Positions 52,222 to 61,724 of a DNA stretch of 64,000 nt are shown here, one piece after another. Origin of the DNA: Planctomycetales bacterium 10988 (lineage in GTDB: Bacteria > Planctomycetota > Planctomycetia > Pirellulales > Pb10988); the NCBI GenBank assembly GCA_009664345.1, contig CP043547.1, positions 2,694,709 through 2,758,708 on the forward strand, written 5' to 3'. Every line of letters begins with the position of its first letter. Position 1 is the stretch's first letter. The notes beneath the pieces are model-generated. The model ran no database searches. It worked only from the letters and a program-made list of their open reading frames with translations, and was not told the origin of the DNA. A program made the translations under genes and the position numbers.

Positions 52222-55200
52222 GTGAAGCCCGACCCCATCGACTCGGACCCGCCCAATCGCGAGGACACGTCAGCAAAGGACGGCGTCTCCAATCATCCCG
52301 AGATCTCTGCCTCGATTGAAGTGATTCGCAAGAAGGCTACCTCTCCCCTTTCGGACCTGGATGAAAAAGAGAAAAAGGACAAGCCGCTAGAGGCAGCCGC
52401 CGGGGCTTCGCCGACCGGGACGCTTTTGCTCCCTGCGATCTATCCCGATATGCAGAAGCCGGATCAAATGCCGGCCGAGCAACTCGCCATCCAGCTACAG
52501 CTAGCCGAAATTCAAAAGCGGCTCCATCAAACGCGGGGGCAATCCCATTCCAAAGCGGTTGAAATCGCGGAAGAGCTGACCCGCTGCGAGCATGAGGTTC
52601 TCGAACTTTCCCACCAAGCGGAACAACTCGATCCACTGCACACTCAGCAACTTGGCTATCCGGTTCTCGATGATTTAACGCAGTGGCGGAATGAGCTGCG
52701 GCGGCTCGACCTGGGCGAAGCGGCGGACGATACCGAACAGGTCTTGATCCGCTTGCTGGAAGATGACTTCGCCCGCTGGAAAGAGCATGTAGAAAAATCG
52801 TATCAGAATTGGAATGCCGACCAATGTTTCTCCGCTCTGATTCAAGCCCGCATCTTCGAATTCGATACGAGTTTGCGATGCCCGCATCATCAATTTTCTC
52901 AAGATGCCGCCCAGGAGCTTCGTGAAGAATTACGGACCCGCCTGAAGGAATTGGTCGAAAAAGCCGCCACATCGCCGCGTCCGATTCCAGAGGAAAAACG
53001 GGCGCAGTGGGTCACGGACCTCTTGGATCGCAGTGATTTGGTGCTGACAAATATCGACGACTTGCCCCCTCAGCAAGCGACAACGCAACTCAACGCGATC
53101 TATGAAGATGTCCAATGGCATTATGATGAAATCGAAACTGAACGCGGCTCCCAGCGACGAAGGTTGCGGCGAAAGCTACGCAGGCTCGATGCCCAATGGC
53201 AAGAGCGAACGCTGCAATGGCGGCTAGAAAAACGATTCGGAACCCTACCCGTAGCGTGGTCCGAACGGATCATCATGGTCCTCATTTGCCTGGTCTTGAT
53301 CATCATTACCGTGCAGTTTTGGGATCTTAGCCCACAAGCCGTCCTCTGGCTCGAAATTGCCGACGCCGCGATCTGCTCGGTCTTGCTGACGGAATTCTTT
53401 GTCAAACTCTCCTTCGCCCCCAAGAAAAGAAGCTGGTTCTGGCGGCATTTCCTGATTGACCTGATCCCTTCGATCCCAGTCGGTTTGTTGGTTGTCTTCT
53501 ATCCGCCAACGACGGAAGCCGCCGATTCACTCCGGGCGACCCGCTTTATTCGCCTGCTGCGACTCTCCACCTTGGCACGTTACGTGCGTATCTTGCGGCC
53601 GTTTCTTCGCATGTTGCGGGCCTTCGGCTTTTTGACAAGAGGAATGGATCGACTCGTCCGGCGTTATGGAAGTCTGCTCAATCGCAATATCATCCTCTAT
53701 CCGACGCGGGAGGAACGTCAACTCGGCAGACTGAGTCAAGCGAGCCTCGCCCCAATGATTCGATCGGTACGAAGTGAACTCGACCAACGCTGGCGGCATT
53801 TGATCCGTTCCAGCGACGGCGAAACAAAACATAAAATCGCGGAAATGCGAATTCATTCGCTGGATGATGATCGCAAGGAAGGACTCACCAAACGCCCTCC
53901 GCAACAGTCGGTGCAATCGCCGCACGCCCGGACGTTGACCGCGGAAGAACTCTTGGATCGCCTGGGAACCACCACGCCGCAGGGGGTTGAAAGCGAGCTG
54001 AATGAAGAACTGATCGATCGACTGGCTCGTTCGATTCGTCTTTTTTCTCGACCGCCACTTAGCTGGATGCCTTTGATCCACGGTCAAATTCCTCGGGTTA
54101 CTTCACAGATGACGAATGCCGAAGTCGTTGCCGCGGCGGCCCGACGCATGAGTTCCACCATGCGGTGGTATCATCATCTCTGGTTTTGGGCAGCCGATCT
54201 CTACGGCACGGTGACCCCGTCGCAGTTCGTGGATCGCATCGGCACGATGTTGGTGAAAGGTTCCTCCAGTCCGGCGATGCGGCTGCTGATGTTTGGCGGC
54301 ATCTATTTAATTGTGCGGGCGGCCCTGATTGTGATCGAATGGCTTTATGCACCCGAGGCCGCGGCCAATGCGATCGTTCAAGGAGGCGAGGCCCTTCGCT
54401 CCCTGACCGAAAACGAAATGCCGCCGCTGTTGACTTGGGTTGATCAATTCGTCAGCCGGTACGTGGGGCCGACGCTGTTACTCTTGGGCGGGGTTTGCCT
54501 CATCTTTTTGGGCTTAGGGATGTGGTTCAAGCACCTCGCCCGCGAAGCCACCGACTTCCTGGAAAGTTCCGCACATGCCCAGTTTTTGGCTCTGACCGAA
54601 AATATTCGCAGCCGCCACCTCTTGCGAGACGCCGGGATTCTCTACCAGCGGGTACTTGGCCCTGAGTGGGAAATTCAAGACGCAGAACAAGAAGTCAACC
54701 ACAAACAAAACCTCTCTCGGTTCATCACCAGAACCCGGCAATCGCTGCTGGGAAGTGAAGTGGCCAAAGATACAAAAACCACTTTTGACGCTACTGAGCG
54801 AATGTTGCTCCTTTACCGTGATGCCCTGGATGGTGCCGTCTTGGCCGATTCGGACACCCGCACCAGTAGCCAACTGCTAGGCAATCCTGCTTTGCAACAG
54901 CTCTTCCATCACAGCGATCGCATCAAGCAAAAAGAATATCGGGCCTTGCGAGCACTCGACCTTCGCCGTCAACAAACGCTGGTGGGTGGCCCGTATTTGT
55001 GGTTCAATTTCATTTGTCAGGCCGTTGCTCAATCGACCGCCCGCGTGATGATCGACTACAACCGCAATGCGATTCCGCTTGAGGAACTTTCCCTCGTAAC
55101 CAGGGCGGAGCGGGCTCGTTATGATCGTTGGCTCGGCACCGACTCGGCCACGACCTCGCAAGTCCCCGGTGAGGAAGACCTCGATAAAGCCGGCGAAGCG

Positions 55201-56391
55201 ATCACGTCCACCTTCACAGTCATGCACTTTCTCGACGCTCACCCTTTGCGGGATTTAGAAATTCAACGCCGTTTCGGGGATGCCGTGTTGTCCCGCATGC
55301 AGCTCGATCGGCAATGGCTGATCCGCCGCGTCTTTGGAACTTTTCCCCTGCATCGCTTGCCGAAAGAGCAACGGGTTCTCAATCTTTATGCCCTCTATGA
55401 GGCGTGGTTCGCTCGCGGCCGGGTGTTGTTGCTTCCTTGCTATGTGATGGTCCTGTTCTTTCAGTCGATGATCAAGTTTCTCGGCTGGCTGTGGGTGTGT
55501 GTCAAAGAATTGATCAATCCGCAACAACGTGTCGATCAGTCGGACGCGGCCGATGCGGACTTCACCACGTGTGTGCGAAAGATTGATCGGATGCGAGGCC
55601 CGATCACGGTCGCCACGATTCGTCTGCGAATGCTCTTCGATCCCGAATACCTCGGCGTTTCGATTCCCGGAATTATTCCTCGGGAGGAACTCAGCAAGCA
55701 AGCCGATTTAGAGAACGACCTGCAAGATGATTTGGACTTTCTTACGCCGGACCCTGATTTGCAAGACACCGCCCATCGCCAACAGCAACGTGCGATTGAC
55801 GATATGGAACGGCTGTCGGACCTGCAAGAAGAAGGACTTTGGAATCGGCTCGCTTCTCGGATGGGCGTTCCCGTGCAACGATTGCAGCAACGACAAACGT
55901 CGCGGGCGGCGGCGGTCGCTTACTTGGGGAACTTTCGCGGAATCCGGTCGCTTCTCTCCGCCGAAGAAATCTTGAAGGAGACCTTTGCGGAAGCTCAGCG
56001 AGATGACCCCATGCCGAATCGTTGGTTTACGGGTTGGCTAATGATGGCCGACTTCCGCCGCTTTTGGAAACAACATGGAAGCGGAGACGCAAACGCTCGG
56101 CTTGCCGCTTGGCGGGCGATTCTTCATGACAAGAACGGCAGTGCCGAAGCCCTCAAGGTCTGGCGGCGTTATGGTCAATCCGCTCAGTCCGAAGGGGAAC
56201 GCCGACTCGCGAATCTCTTGCACCACCCTGGACGCATCAGCGAACAACTCGTCACGCTCCGCACGGTTCAGACGTTAGCCATGCTCGATGTCCTCACTTA
56301 TCGCGAGCATATTTATCGCCTCGGCAATTATGCCGCCGCCGGCGATGTTCCCGGTAAACTCCTCCGCTGGAGCGGAGCCGGGGAAGGCTAG
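52222..56391 (+). CDS. Giant membrane protein with voltage-sensor-like module
   Basis: 1389 residues from a GTG (GAGG just ahead). Residues 1-75 are charged and disordered; about 80-330 is largely helical or coiled coil. Residues 349-467 resemble a voltage-sensor domain: S1 ERIIMVLICLVLIIITVQFW, S2 with acidic LTEFFVKLSFAP, S3 LIDLIPSIPVGLLVV, and S4 RATRFIRLLRLSTLARYVR with arginines at 438, 441, 444, 447, then 453, 456 and 459. Two more helices (about 687-708, 748-773) and a hydrophobic segment (about 1067-1095) follow, separated by long helical soluble parts. No pore loop such as T-x-G-Y-G is visible, nor any known enzyme domain. It ends the rightward set that starts at 49359; converges on the ABC1 kinase gene. 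Confidence 0.7.
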   Translation: MKPDPIDSDPPNREDTSAKDGVSNHPEISASIEVIRKKATSPLSDLDEKEKKDKPLEAAAGASPTGTLLLPAIYPDMQKPDQMPAEQLAIQLQLAEIQKRLHQTRGQSHSKAVEIAEELTRCEHEVLELSHQAEQLDPLHTQQLGYPVLDDLTQWRNELRRLDLGEAADDTEQVLIRLLEDDFARWKEHVEKSYQNWNADQCFSALIQARIFEFDTSLRCPHHQFSQDAAQELREELRTRLKELVEKAATSPRPIPEEKRAQWVTDLLDRSDLVLTNIDDLPPQQATTQLNAIYEDVQWHYDEIETERGSQRRRLRRKLRRLDAQWQERTLQWRLEKRFGTLPVAWSERIIMVLICLVLIIITVQFWDLSPQAVLWLEIADAAICSVLLTEFFVKLSFAPKKRSWFWRHFLIDLIPSIPVGLLVVFYPPTTEAADSLRATRFIRLLRLSTLARYVRILRPFLRMLRAFGFLTRGMDRLVRRYGSLLNRNIILYPTREERQLGRLSQASLAPMIRSVRSELDQRWRHLIRSSDGETKHKIAEMRIHSLDDDRKEGLTKRPPQQSVQSPHARTLTAEELLDRLGTTTPQGVESELNEELIDRLARSIRLFSRPPLSWMPLIHGQIPRVTSQMTNAEVVAAAARRMSSTMRWYHHLWFWAADLYGTVTPSQFVDRIGTMLVKGSSSPAMRLLMFGGIYLIVRAALIVIEWLYAPEAAANAIVQGGEALRSLTENEMPPLLTWVDQFVSRYVGPTLLLLGGVCLIFLGLGMWFKHLAREATDFLESSAHAQFLALTENIRSRHLLRDAGILYQRVLGPEWEIQDAEQEVNHKQNLSRFITRTRQSLLGSEVAKDTKTTFDATERMLLLYRDALDGAVLADSDTRTSSQLLGNPALQQLFHHSDRIKQKEYRALRALDLRRQQTLVGGPYLWFNFICQAVAQSTARVMIDYNRNAIPLEELSLVTRAERARYDRWLGTDSATTSQVPGEEDLDKAGEAITSTFTVMHFLDAHPLRDLEIQRRFGDAVLSRMQLDRQWLIRRVFGTFPLHRLPKEQRVLNLYALYEAWFARGRVLLLPCYVMVLFFQSMIKFLGWLWVCVKELINPQQRVDQSDAADADFTTCVRKIDRMRGPITVATIRLRMLFDPEYLGVSIPGIIPREELSKQADLENDLQDDLDFLTPDPDLQDTAHRQQQRAIDDMERLSDLQEEGLWNRLASRMGVPVQRLQQRQTSRAAAVAYLGNFRGIRSLLSAEEILKETFAEAQRDDPMPNRWFTGWLMMADFRRFWKQHGSGDANARLAAWRAILHDKNGSAEALKVWRRYGQSAQSEGERRLANLLHHPGRISEQLVTLRTVQTLAMLDVLTYREHIYRLGNYAAAGDVPGKLLRWSGAGEG

Positions 56392-56535
56392 GGGTTCGGG
56401 AATTTTAGACTTAGGCAAAAAGCGGTTTTTGAAAGAAATCTAAAAAATACTTTTTGCATTCACCAGCAAGGAAATTCAAGGAGCGTCACTCTCCACTCTT
56501 TCTCGCCCCTTGTCTCTCACCTCTCGCCCCTCCAA

Positions 56536-58239
56536 CTACCCCCGATTCTTCCGCTCTTTCTCGGCAATCATCTGAGCCTTACGATCCAAATGCCCCGACT
56601 TACGAATCGCCCAGAAAAGGCGAAGACCGAGGATGACACTTGTAATCGCACCGACGAAGCCAAAGACGGAGACCCCTTGCAACAGCGGTGGTACTTCATG
56701 AGCAAGGAGTAAAGAAGAGCCAAGAAAGAGGGCACTAGAGAGCATTCCCAAGACGAGGCGATTGACCGAAGGCTCCAGCCCTTTGTGTTCCAGCTGAACA
56801 TCGAACCGCCCCGACTGCATTTGATTGATCAGTTCGCACATGCCTCGGGGGAATTGTTCAGCGAGTTGCTCCCACTCTTGATAAATACGGCGGAACTTTT
56901 GGAGTTGCCGCATTGGATTGAAGCGTCGCCAGATGAGCTTCTTTTGATAAGGCTCGATGAGATTGACGAGGCTGATTTCCGGGTCGAGACGGCGAGCAGT
57001 CCCTTCGAGCATGACCAAGACCTTGATCAGCATCGCCATGCCGTTGGGCAGCAGGATGTGGTACTTGCGAATGATCTCGGTCATCTCGTTGAGGGCCTTG
57101 CCGAGATCGATTTGCTGCATCGGCCGCTGCGTATAGAGCGAAACGAATTCGCTTAAATCATAATGAAATTCGCCTTCGTCAAGGTCCGGCGGGACGCGAC
57201 CGACGTGCATGATGGTCTCTGCCAGATGATCGACTTCGCCTTGGGTGATGGCCATGACAATCTCTTCGACTTGGCCACGCATCTTCTCATCCATCCGCCC
57301 GACCATGCCGCAATCAATTACGCCGATGACATTGCCGGGCAAGACGAGAATGTTGCCGGGGTGCGGATCGGCGTGATAGGAACCGTGCTCAAAGATCATC
57401 GCCAGAAAAATATCCGAACCGCGGCGGGCAATCTCCTTGAGGTCGGAACCCATCGCTTCGAGTTTCTCGACGTGGCAAATCTTGACCCCATCCAGCCATT
57501 CCATCGTGAGGACAAGGCCGGTCGAAAGCTGGGGATAAGGCCGGGGAAAACAAACGCGGGTGTCTTCACTGAAATTTTGAATGAACTCTTCGAGATTTCG
57601 TTCTTCGCGGCCAAAGTCGAGTTCACGCCGCAACGCCCTTTGGAACTCCGCGGCGGTTTCGCGAGGGCGATAATTTTTGAACTCCGGGACTTGTTCCAAA
57701 AGCTGGGCGATGCCGGTCAGCACTTCCAGGTCGGCATCAATCTTGTCGCGAATGCCGATGTGCTGCACTTTGACCACGACTTCATCACCGGTTCGCAGCC
57801 GGGCACGGTGGACTTGTCCAATCGAAGCCGAAGCAATCGGGACTTCATCGAACATGCTGAAGATGGCATCTAAAGGCTGTCCCAGTTCACTTTCGACCAA
57901 GGCCCGCACGGCCTCGGGTGGATCGGCCGGCAGATCACTTTGCAAGTGACTCAGCTCTTGGGCAAGTTGGGCCCCGACGATATCTGGGCGAGTACTGAGC
58001 ATTTGCCCAAACTTGACGAAGGTCGGCCCCAAATCGATCAAAGCCAGCCGAACGCGAGTCTCAAAAGTCAAATCCGCTAAGTCCACGCCATTGCTATTCC
58101 GAAACATATTCCGGGCAAGATCGACCTCGAAACGATCGATCCACCCGGCAAGTCGATATTTACTGAGAATCGTCAGAATCTCAATCGAGCGATTCAGGTC
58201 TCGTAAAAGATGTGGAATAGAACTTAGTTTGATTGCCAT
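56536..58239 (-). CDS. ABC1/UbiB-family atypical kinase
   Basis: 567 residues from the ATG at 58239 (AAGGA 8 nt ahead); the frame reaches 58302 but adds no conserved residues. Family motifs: LGPTFVKFGQMLSTRPD (KxGQ), IASASIGQVHRARL (Ala-rich nucleotide loop), VVVKVQ (catalytic Lys), FHADPHPGNIL (His-Ala-Asp-Pro-His-Pro-Gly-Asn) and VIDCGMVG (DFG-like). Two C-terminal helices (about 505-550: GMLSSALFLGSSLLLAHEV, FGFVGAITSVILGL) match the UbiB membrane anchor. UbiB-type proteins are ATPases needed for quinone or other isoprenoid lipid biosynthesis. The DUF4870 gene is 130 bp upstream on the same strand. Confidence 0.92.
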   Translation of the reverse strand: MAIKLSSIPHLLRDLNRSIEILTILSKYRLAGWIDRFEVDLARNMFRNSNGVDLADLTFETRVRLALIDLGPTFVKFGQMLSTRPDIVGAQLAQELSHLQSDLPADPPEAVRALVESELGQPLDAIFSMFDEVPIASASIGQVHRARLRTGDEVVVKVQHIGIRDKIDADLEVLTGIAQLLEQVPEFKNYRPRETAAEFQRALRRELDFGREERNLEEFIQNFSEDTRVCFPRPYPQLSTGLVLTMEWLDGVKICHVEKLEAMGSDLKEIARRGSDIFLAMIFEHGSYHADPHPGNILVLPGNVIGVIDCGMVGRMDEKMRGQVEEIVMAITQGEVDHLAETIMHVGRVPPDLDEGEFHYDLSEFVSLYTQRPMQQIDLGKALNEMTEIIRKYHILLPNGMAMLIKVLVMLEGTARRLDPEISLVNLIEPYQKKLIWRRFNPMRQLQKFRRIYQEWEQLAEQFPRGMCELINQMQSGRFDVQLEHKGLEPSVNRLVLGMLSSALFLGSSLLLAHEVPPLLQGVSVFGFVGAITSVILGLRLFWAIRKSGHLDRKAQMIAEKERKNRG

Positions 58240-58369
58240 CGTTGGTCCTTGAGGCCAGCCAGAAAACGTGGCAAAACAGCCGCTTTCGCCATTTTGCATC
58301 ACTCAACTTTAGGCCAGAAACAAGGAACTTCCAAGATGGCAATCTATTTTCCTTCCCAGTCATCAAGCT

Positions 58370-58816
58370 CTAAAAAGTGTCTTTTGAAGGATCGTTGAAG
58401 GGATCGATGGGTTCGGGGAGATTCAACTGCTTACGTGCCATTCCGCCGACATAATAATATTCGGACCATTCCCCATTGTAGGCTTTCAAGCCCACCATGA
58501 TGGGATAGATGACCATCAGCAAGAAAACGGCCGGAATAAAAATAAAGAAGCCAAGCCCGAATGTTAACAAGCTCAGGATTACAGCAATCACCGCCAGAGC
58601 GATTCCCGCAAGTTGAAAAAAGAGCGATTGCAAGGCGTGATAGGCAACGAATTTGCTTTTATCTTTGTAAATCATATAGAACAGAATCGGCACCAGAAAT
58701 TGGGCAAAACCCGTTACAAACCCCAAGAGGGTCAGCACATGAGCCAGCATCCCGTAAAGTTTTTCTTCGTCAGTTAGCTCACTTGGGTTCTTCATTTCCA
58801 TTTGATCGAAACTCAT
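58370..58816 (-). CDS. DUF4870 membrane protein
   Basis: 148 residues. Three or four hydrophobic helices with the family pattern: LYGMLAHVLTLLGFVTGFAQFLVPILFYMIYKDKS, KFVAYHALQSLFFQLAGIALAVIAVI (the conserved FVxxHALQ core), and FFIFIPAVFLLMVIYPIMVGLKAYNGE. DUF4870 (TIGR-like 'Tic20-type') proteins are small membrane proteins of unknown function. AAAGG lies ahead of the ATG. Probably first gene of a two-gene unit with the ABC1 kinase. Confidence 0.9.
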   Translation of the reverse strand: MSFDQMEMKNPSELTDEEKLYGMLAHVLTLLGFVTGFAQFLVPILFYMIYKDKSKFVAYHALQSLFFQLAGIALAVIAVILSLLTFGLGFFIFIPAVFLLMVIYPIMVGLKAYNGEWSEYYYVGGMARKQLNLPEPIDPFNDPSKDTF

Positions 58817-59209
58817 AGAAACCTTTCTCTAGGAATCATTTGAAACAGAGGGAAGACGCAGCCGTTGAATCTCAGAAGGAGTGACGAGAGAATTCCTGAT
58901 CGAACAACTTTCGGTCATGCTCATTGTTTCTCTCGCACGGATTGATCACAAGTAAGATTGATTTATTTCTTCAACAAGATTGTATGAAAACTTGGAGTGT
59001 TTGCGGATGAAGGACTGTGATAGGTAACGGTCCAATCTGCGAAATGGACTAAAAGAAAATCCATTTTCTTCCAGAACAACCGTCACAACCGCAAAAAGAG
59101 AAGAAAAGTTCAGAAAAGAACGGATGGGGATTTCAGCAAATTTCGGTACTCTTGAAGAGACCCAAAAAGTGCTTTTTTGAATCGATGAGATTCTGGAAGT
59201 GGAAAGGAT
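58817..59209. other. Gene-free spacer
   Basis: This 393-bp AT-rich stretch lies between the DUF4870 and TonB genes, both leftward. I see no supported gene or hairpin; it should carry the DUF4870 promoter. Confidence 0.5.
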
Positions 59210-59977
59210 TTATTGAAGGGAAAAGCGAACGGGGATGATCACTTCATAAGAAATACGGCGGTCCCCTTGCCGAGCCGGTTCGAAACGCCACTGGCGAACG
59301 GTCTGCAAAGCCGCTAAGTCCAAGCTCGTAGTGCCGCTACTTTCTTCCAATTTCAACCAATCGACCAATCCGCGATCGCTGATCAAGGCACGAATGAGCA
59401 CGATCCCTTCCTTCCCGGCTTGCCAGGCATCATTCGGATAGATGGGCGAAATGTTTTTGGGCAATTTCTGAGGAAGATGATCAACTTCAGCGACGGCCAC
59501 TTCTTCCTGAGAAAAGGCAGACTTGATGGAAGCTAGATTTTCCTCTGGACGGGAAAGAGGCTGCGAACGAACGAACGGTTTGCTGGGGCTCTCCGCCGGG
59601 GTCTTGAGTTGCTTTGCCTGAGGAGCAGATTCCCAGGTAGGGAGCTTATCAAGTATCGGCAGAGGAGCAGCAGGTAATGGTTCCGGCTCAGCGATCGGCT
59701 GATGAGGCGGGGAGAGCATTGTAACTTCGGCGATTTCTTCAATGCTTACCTCTTCAATCTCTTCCTCCACGAATGGGTCCGAACTACTAAAGGCACCAGC
59801 AAGGGCGAGAACGCTCGCTTCCCCTGACGCTACGCTATACTGAGGTGGAACCAATTCGGAACGGACAAAGAGCAGCACCTGCGGAGGGAGGCAGACCATC
59901 GCTCCCAACATTCCGGCATGAACCAGAAGGCTGGCGATCATCGAAATGCCGGGTTTTCGCCAAGCAACTGGCAGCAT
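59210..59977 (-). CDS. tonB: TonB-type energy transducer
   Basis: 255 residues. A single N-terminal helix (ISMIASLLVHAGMLGAMVCLPP) anchors it in the inner membrane. A Pro/Glu-rich periplasmic spacer follows (about 70-165). The C-terminal TonB domain begins KNISPIYPNDAWQAGKEGIVLIRALI and ends VRQWRFEPARQGDRRISYEVIIPVRF. TonB links the proton motive force, through ExbB-ExbD, to outer-membrane receptors; neither partner is next to it. AAAGGGAAAG lies just ahead of the ATG. Symbol by domain only. Confidence 0.88.
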   Translation of the reverse strand: MLPVAWRKPGISMIASLLVHAGMLGAMVCLPPQVLLFVRSELVPPQYSVASGEASVLALAGAFSSSDPFVEEEIEEVSIEEIAEVTMLSPPHQPIAEPEPLPAAPLPILDKLPTWESAPQAKQLKTPAESPSKPFVRSQPLSRPEENLASIKSAFSQEEVAVAEVDHLPQKLPKNISPIYPNDAWQAGKEGIVLIRALISDRGLVDWLKLEESSGTTSLDLAALQTVRQWRFEPARQGDRRISYEVIIPVRFSLQ

Positions 59978-60192
59978 ACTTTCCCTTTCTACCGCAGGTG
60001 GGCCGTGCGGAACACGTTCGGCTCAGGTCAGAAGCAATTCGACTTCCGACTGTTCAGAACGTTCCGCTTCTAATATCGGCAAATTTTTGAATGAAGATTC
60101 CTATAATTCGGAAAATTCACTCTAGCCCAGCGAAAGGTAATGTTTGCCAAGGTAGTGCGGAGAAAGGTTTGGTAAGAAGAAGCGTTTGCTAG

Positions 60193-61260
60193 TTAATCGT
60201 TGGTAGGAGGTCGCATTCCTGGAGTGGTGGGAGCATTCGGGTCATCCGGTTCGTTTTGAGGATTATCCCCAAGGGTTTCTCCTCCATCAATGGACCCCCA
60301 GGCCCACCAAAGTCGCTCGTCGATATCATCGGTGACGAACTTCACGGCACGATCTCCAAAAGCCACAAAGACGCCGCCGGTGTGCCAACTGCTGGCAGTC
60401 GTGGCTCCGCCGCGGTCATTCATTTGGGCATCGAGCGGGCCTGCTTGAACCGACATAGCACAACTGCGGGTATTGGGTCGCATCAAATGATTATAGCGAG
60501 TCGTCACATAATCGCCGCGAACCCAGTTCCGTCCAGAACGAGAAAATTGATTGCTGGGGCCGATCATCGTTTCCGGATTGATCGCGAGGCAGGCATTGCG
60601 AACTTCTTCGGCAGTTTGCAGACCACTATCGATGCTGAACCAATCACTCCCTGGACTGGCCAAGAGGTCATCCCCATCGCCGATTTTTCGCTCAGAGAAA
60701 AAGGCTTGATGCCCCATCCCATCTTCGATATCCGCCGGGGTGATAAAGATGTTACTCACGAAAACACCGTTGTTTTGTTCCGCGTCGGGATTGTCATTGT
60801 ATCCCATGCGTCCGGTGTCGTTGCCGGCAGTAGCCCGATAGCTATTGCGAGCCCAGCCGGGTTGGTTTTTAGGATCAGCTCCCGCTAAGCGGAACGGGTC
60901 CGTCGGGCAAACGAAGCCGGCGATCGGATGCGAGGCGACTCGGGGAGTCGGTTCTTCTTTCCACTTAATCTCCTCCATGACGATCGTTTCTTCCATAAAA
61001 TTCAAAAGGCGAGCATGTTGACTCCACACCTCGGCTTTGATCGGCATCCGTCCTGGGGGAAAACGTTGGTGATTCGTCTCAAAATTCAACGCGGCGACAA
61101 TGAGATTATTGAGGTTATTCGCACAAATATGGCGGTTGGCAAGTTCACGAACCATCGCCACGGCGGGAAAGAGCAAGGCCAGCAACACCGCAATGATCGT
61201 CATGACGACCAATAGTTCGACAAGGGTAAAACCGGAAAATCGATTGCCTGTTCGTTTCAT
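60193..61260 (-). CDS. DUF1559 pseudopilin-like protein
   Basis: 355 residues. The N-terminus is a class III prepilin signal, RFSGFTLVELLVVMTIIAVLLALLFPA, cleaved after G with methylation of F. The following part is the DUF1559 domain (AREASNRHICANNLNNL-like; here ELANRHICANNLNNLIVAALNFE), with PGRMP, ATAGNDTG and a closing HTGGVFVAFGDRAVKFVTDDID. The H-x9-DG motif typical of the family appears as H-x9-DR. These proteins are very numerous in planctomycetes and resemble type II secretion pseudopilins. AAGAG lies ahead of the ATG. Monocistronic. Confidence 0.93.
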   Translation of the reverse strand: MKRTGNRFSGFTLVELLVVMTIIAVLLALLFPAVAMVRELANRHICANNLNNLIVAALNFETNHQRFPPGRMPIKAEVWSQHARLLNFMEETIVMEEIKWKEEPTPRVASHPIAGFVCPTDPFRLAGADPKNQPGWARNSYRATAGNDTGRMGYNDNPDAEQNNGVFVSNIFITPADIEDGMGHQAFFSERKIGDGDDLLASPGSDWFSIDSGLQTAEEVRNACLAINPETMIGPSNQFSRSGRNWVRGDYVTTRYNHLMRPNTRSCAMSVQAGPLDAQMNDRGGATTASSWHTGGVFVAFGDRAVKFVTDDIDERLWWAWGSIDGGETLGDNPQNEPDDPNAPTTPGMRPPTND

Positions 61261-61525
61261 GCTAGCAGCTCTTTTAGCGAAGCGATCGTTTTGAGAGGGA
61301 CAATCTCGAAGAAATTAACGAATTCGCTAGAATTATTATCAGCAAATTGTATCCTGACCTGCCCCATGCCCTGTCAGGGGAGGTTCTTTTGTTATTCCTT
61401 CGATCCTAAACAATGTCCCCCCTTGAAGCAACGACTTTTTTTGTTTTCCCTGGGGTTGGCAAAAAGCGTTTTTTGAAGACAGAATAGAAACAGGTATCAA
61501 CCCGTTGAATAAAGGAGAACAGGAA

Positions 61526-61708
61526 ATGACCGGACCCATCATCCGCAGTGGCGGCTCGGAAAAATACGCGAATCAGTGGGAACAGATTTTTGGCAAGAAA
61601 GCGGAAGAAAAGAAGACAGAATCTTCCGCACAAGCCGGCGAAAAGAAAGAAGACTCAGCCTCTGAGATCATGCAGCAGGAGCAAACGGGCGAAGATCGCG
61701 AAGGGTAG
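61526..61708 (+). CDS. Small conserved-looking charged protein, 60 residues
   Basis: ATG at 61526 with AAAGGAGA (61511-61517) 8-9 nt ahead. The N-terminal half, MTGPIIRSGGSEKYANQWEQ, followed by IFGKK, looks folded and constrained. The second half is K, E, Q and S-rich and likely disordered. From memory, short planctomycete proteins share the GPIIRSG...W..IFG opening; function is unknown. It ends 16 bp before the stop of the convergent cyclase-repeat gene. Confidence 0.65.
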   Translation: MTGPIIRSGGSEKYANQWEQIFGKKAEEKKTESSAQAGEKKEDSASEIMQQEQTGEDREG

Positions 61709-61724
61709 ACTTCGACAATCGAAA

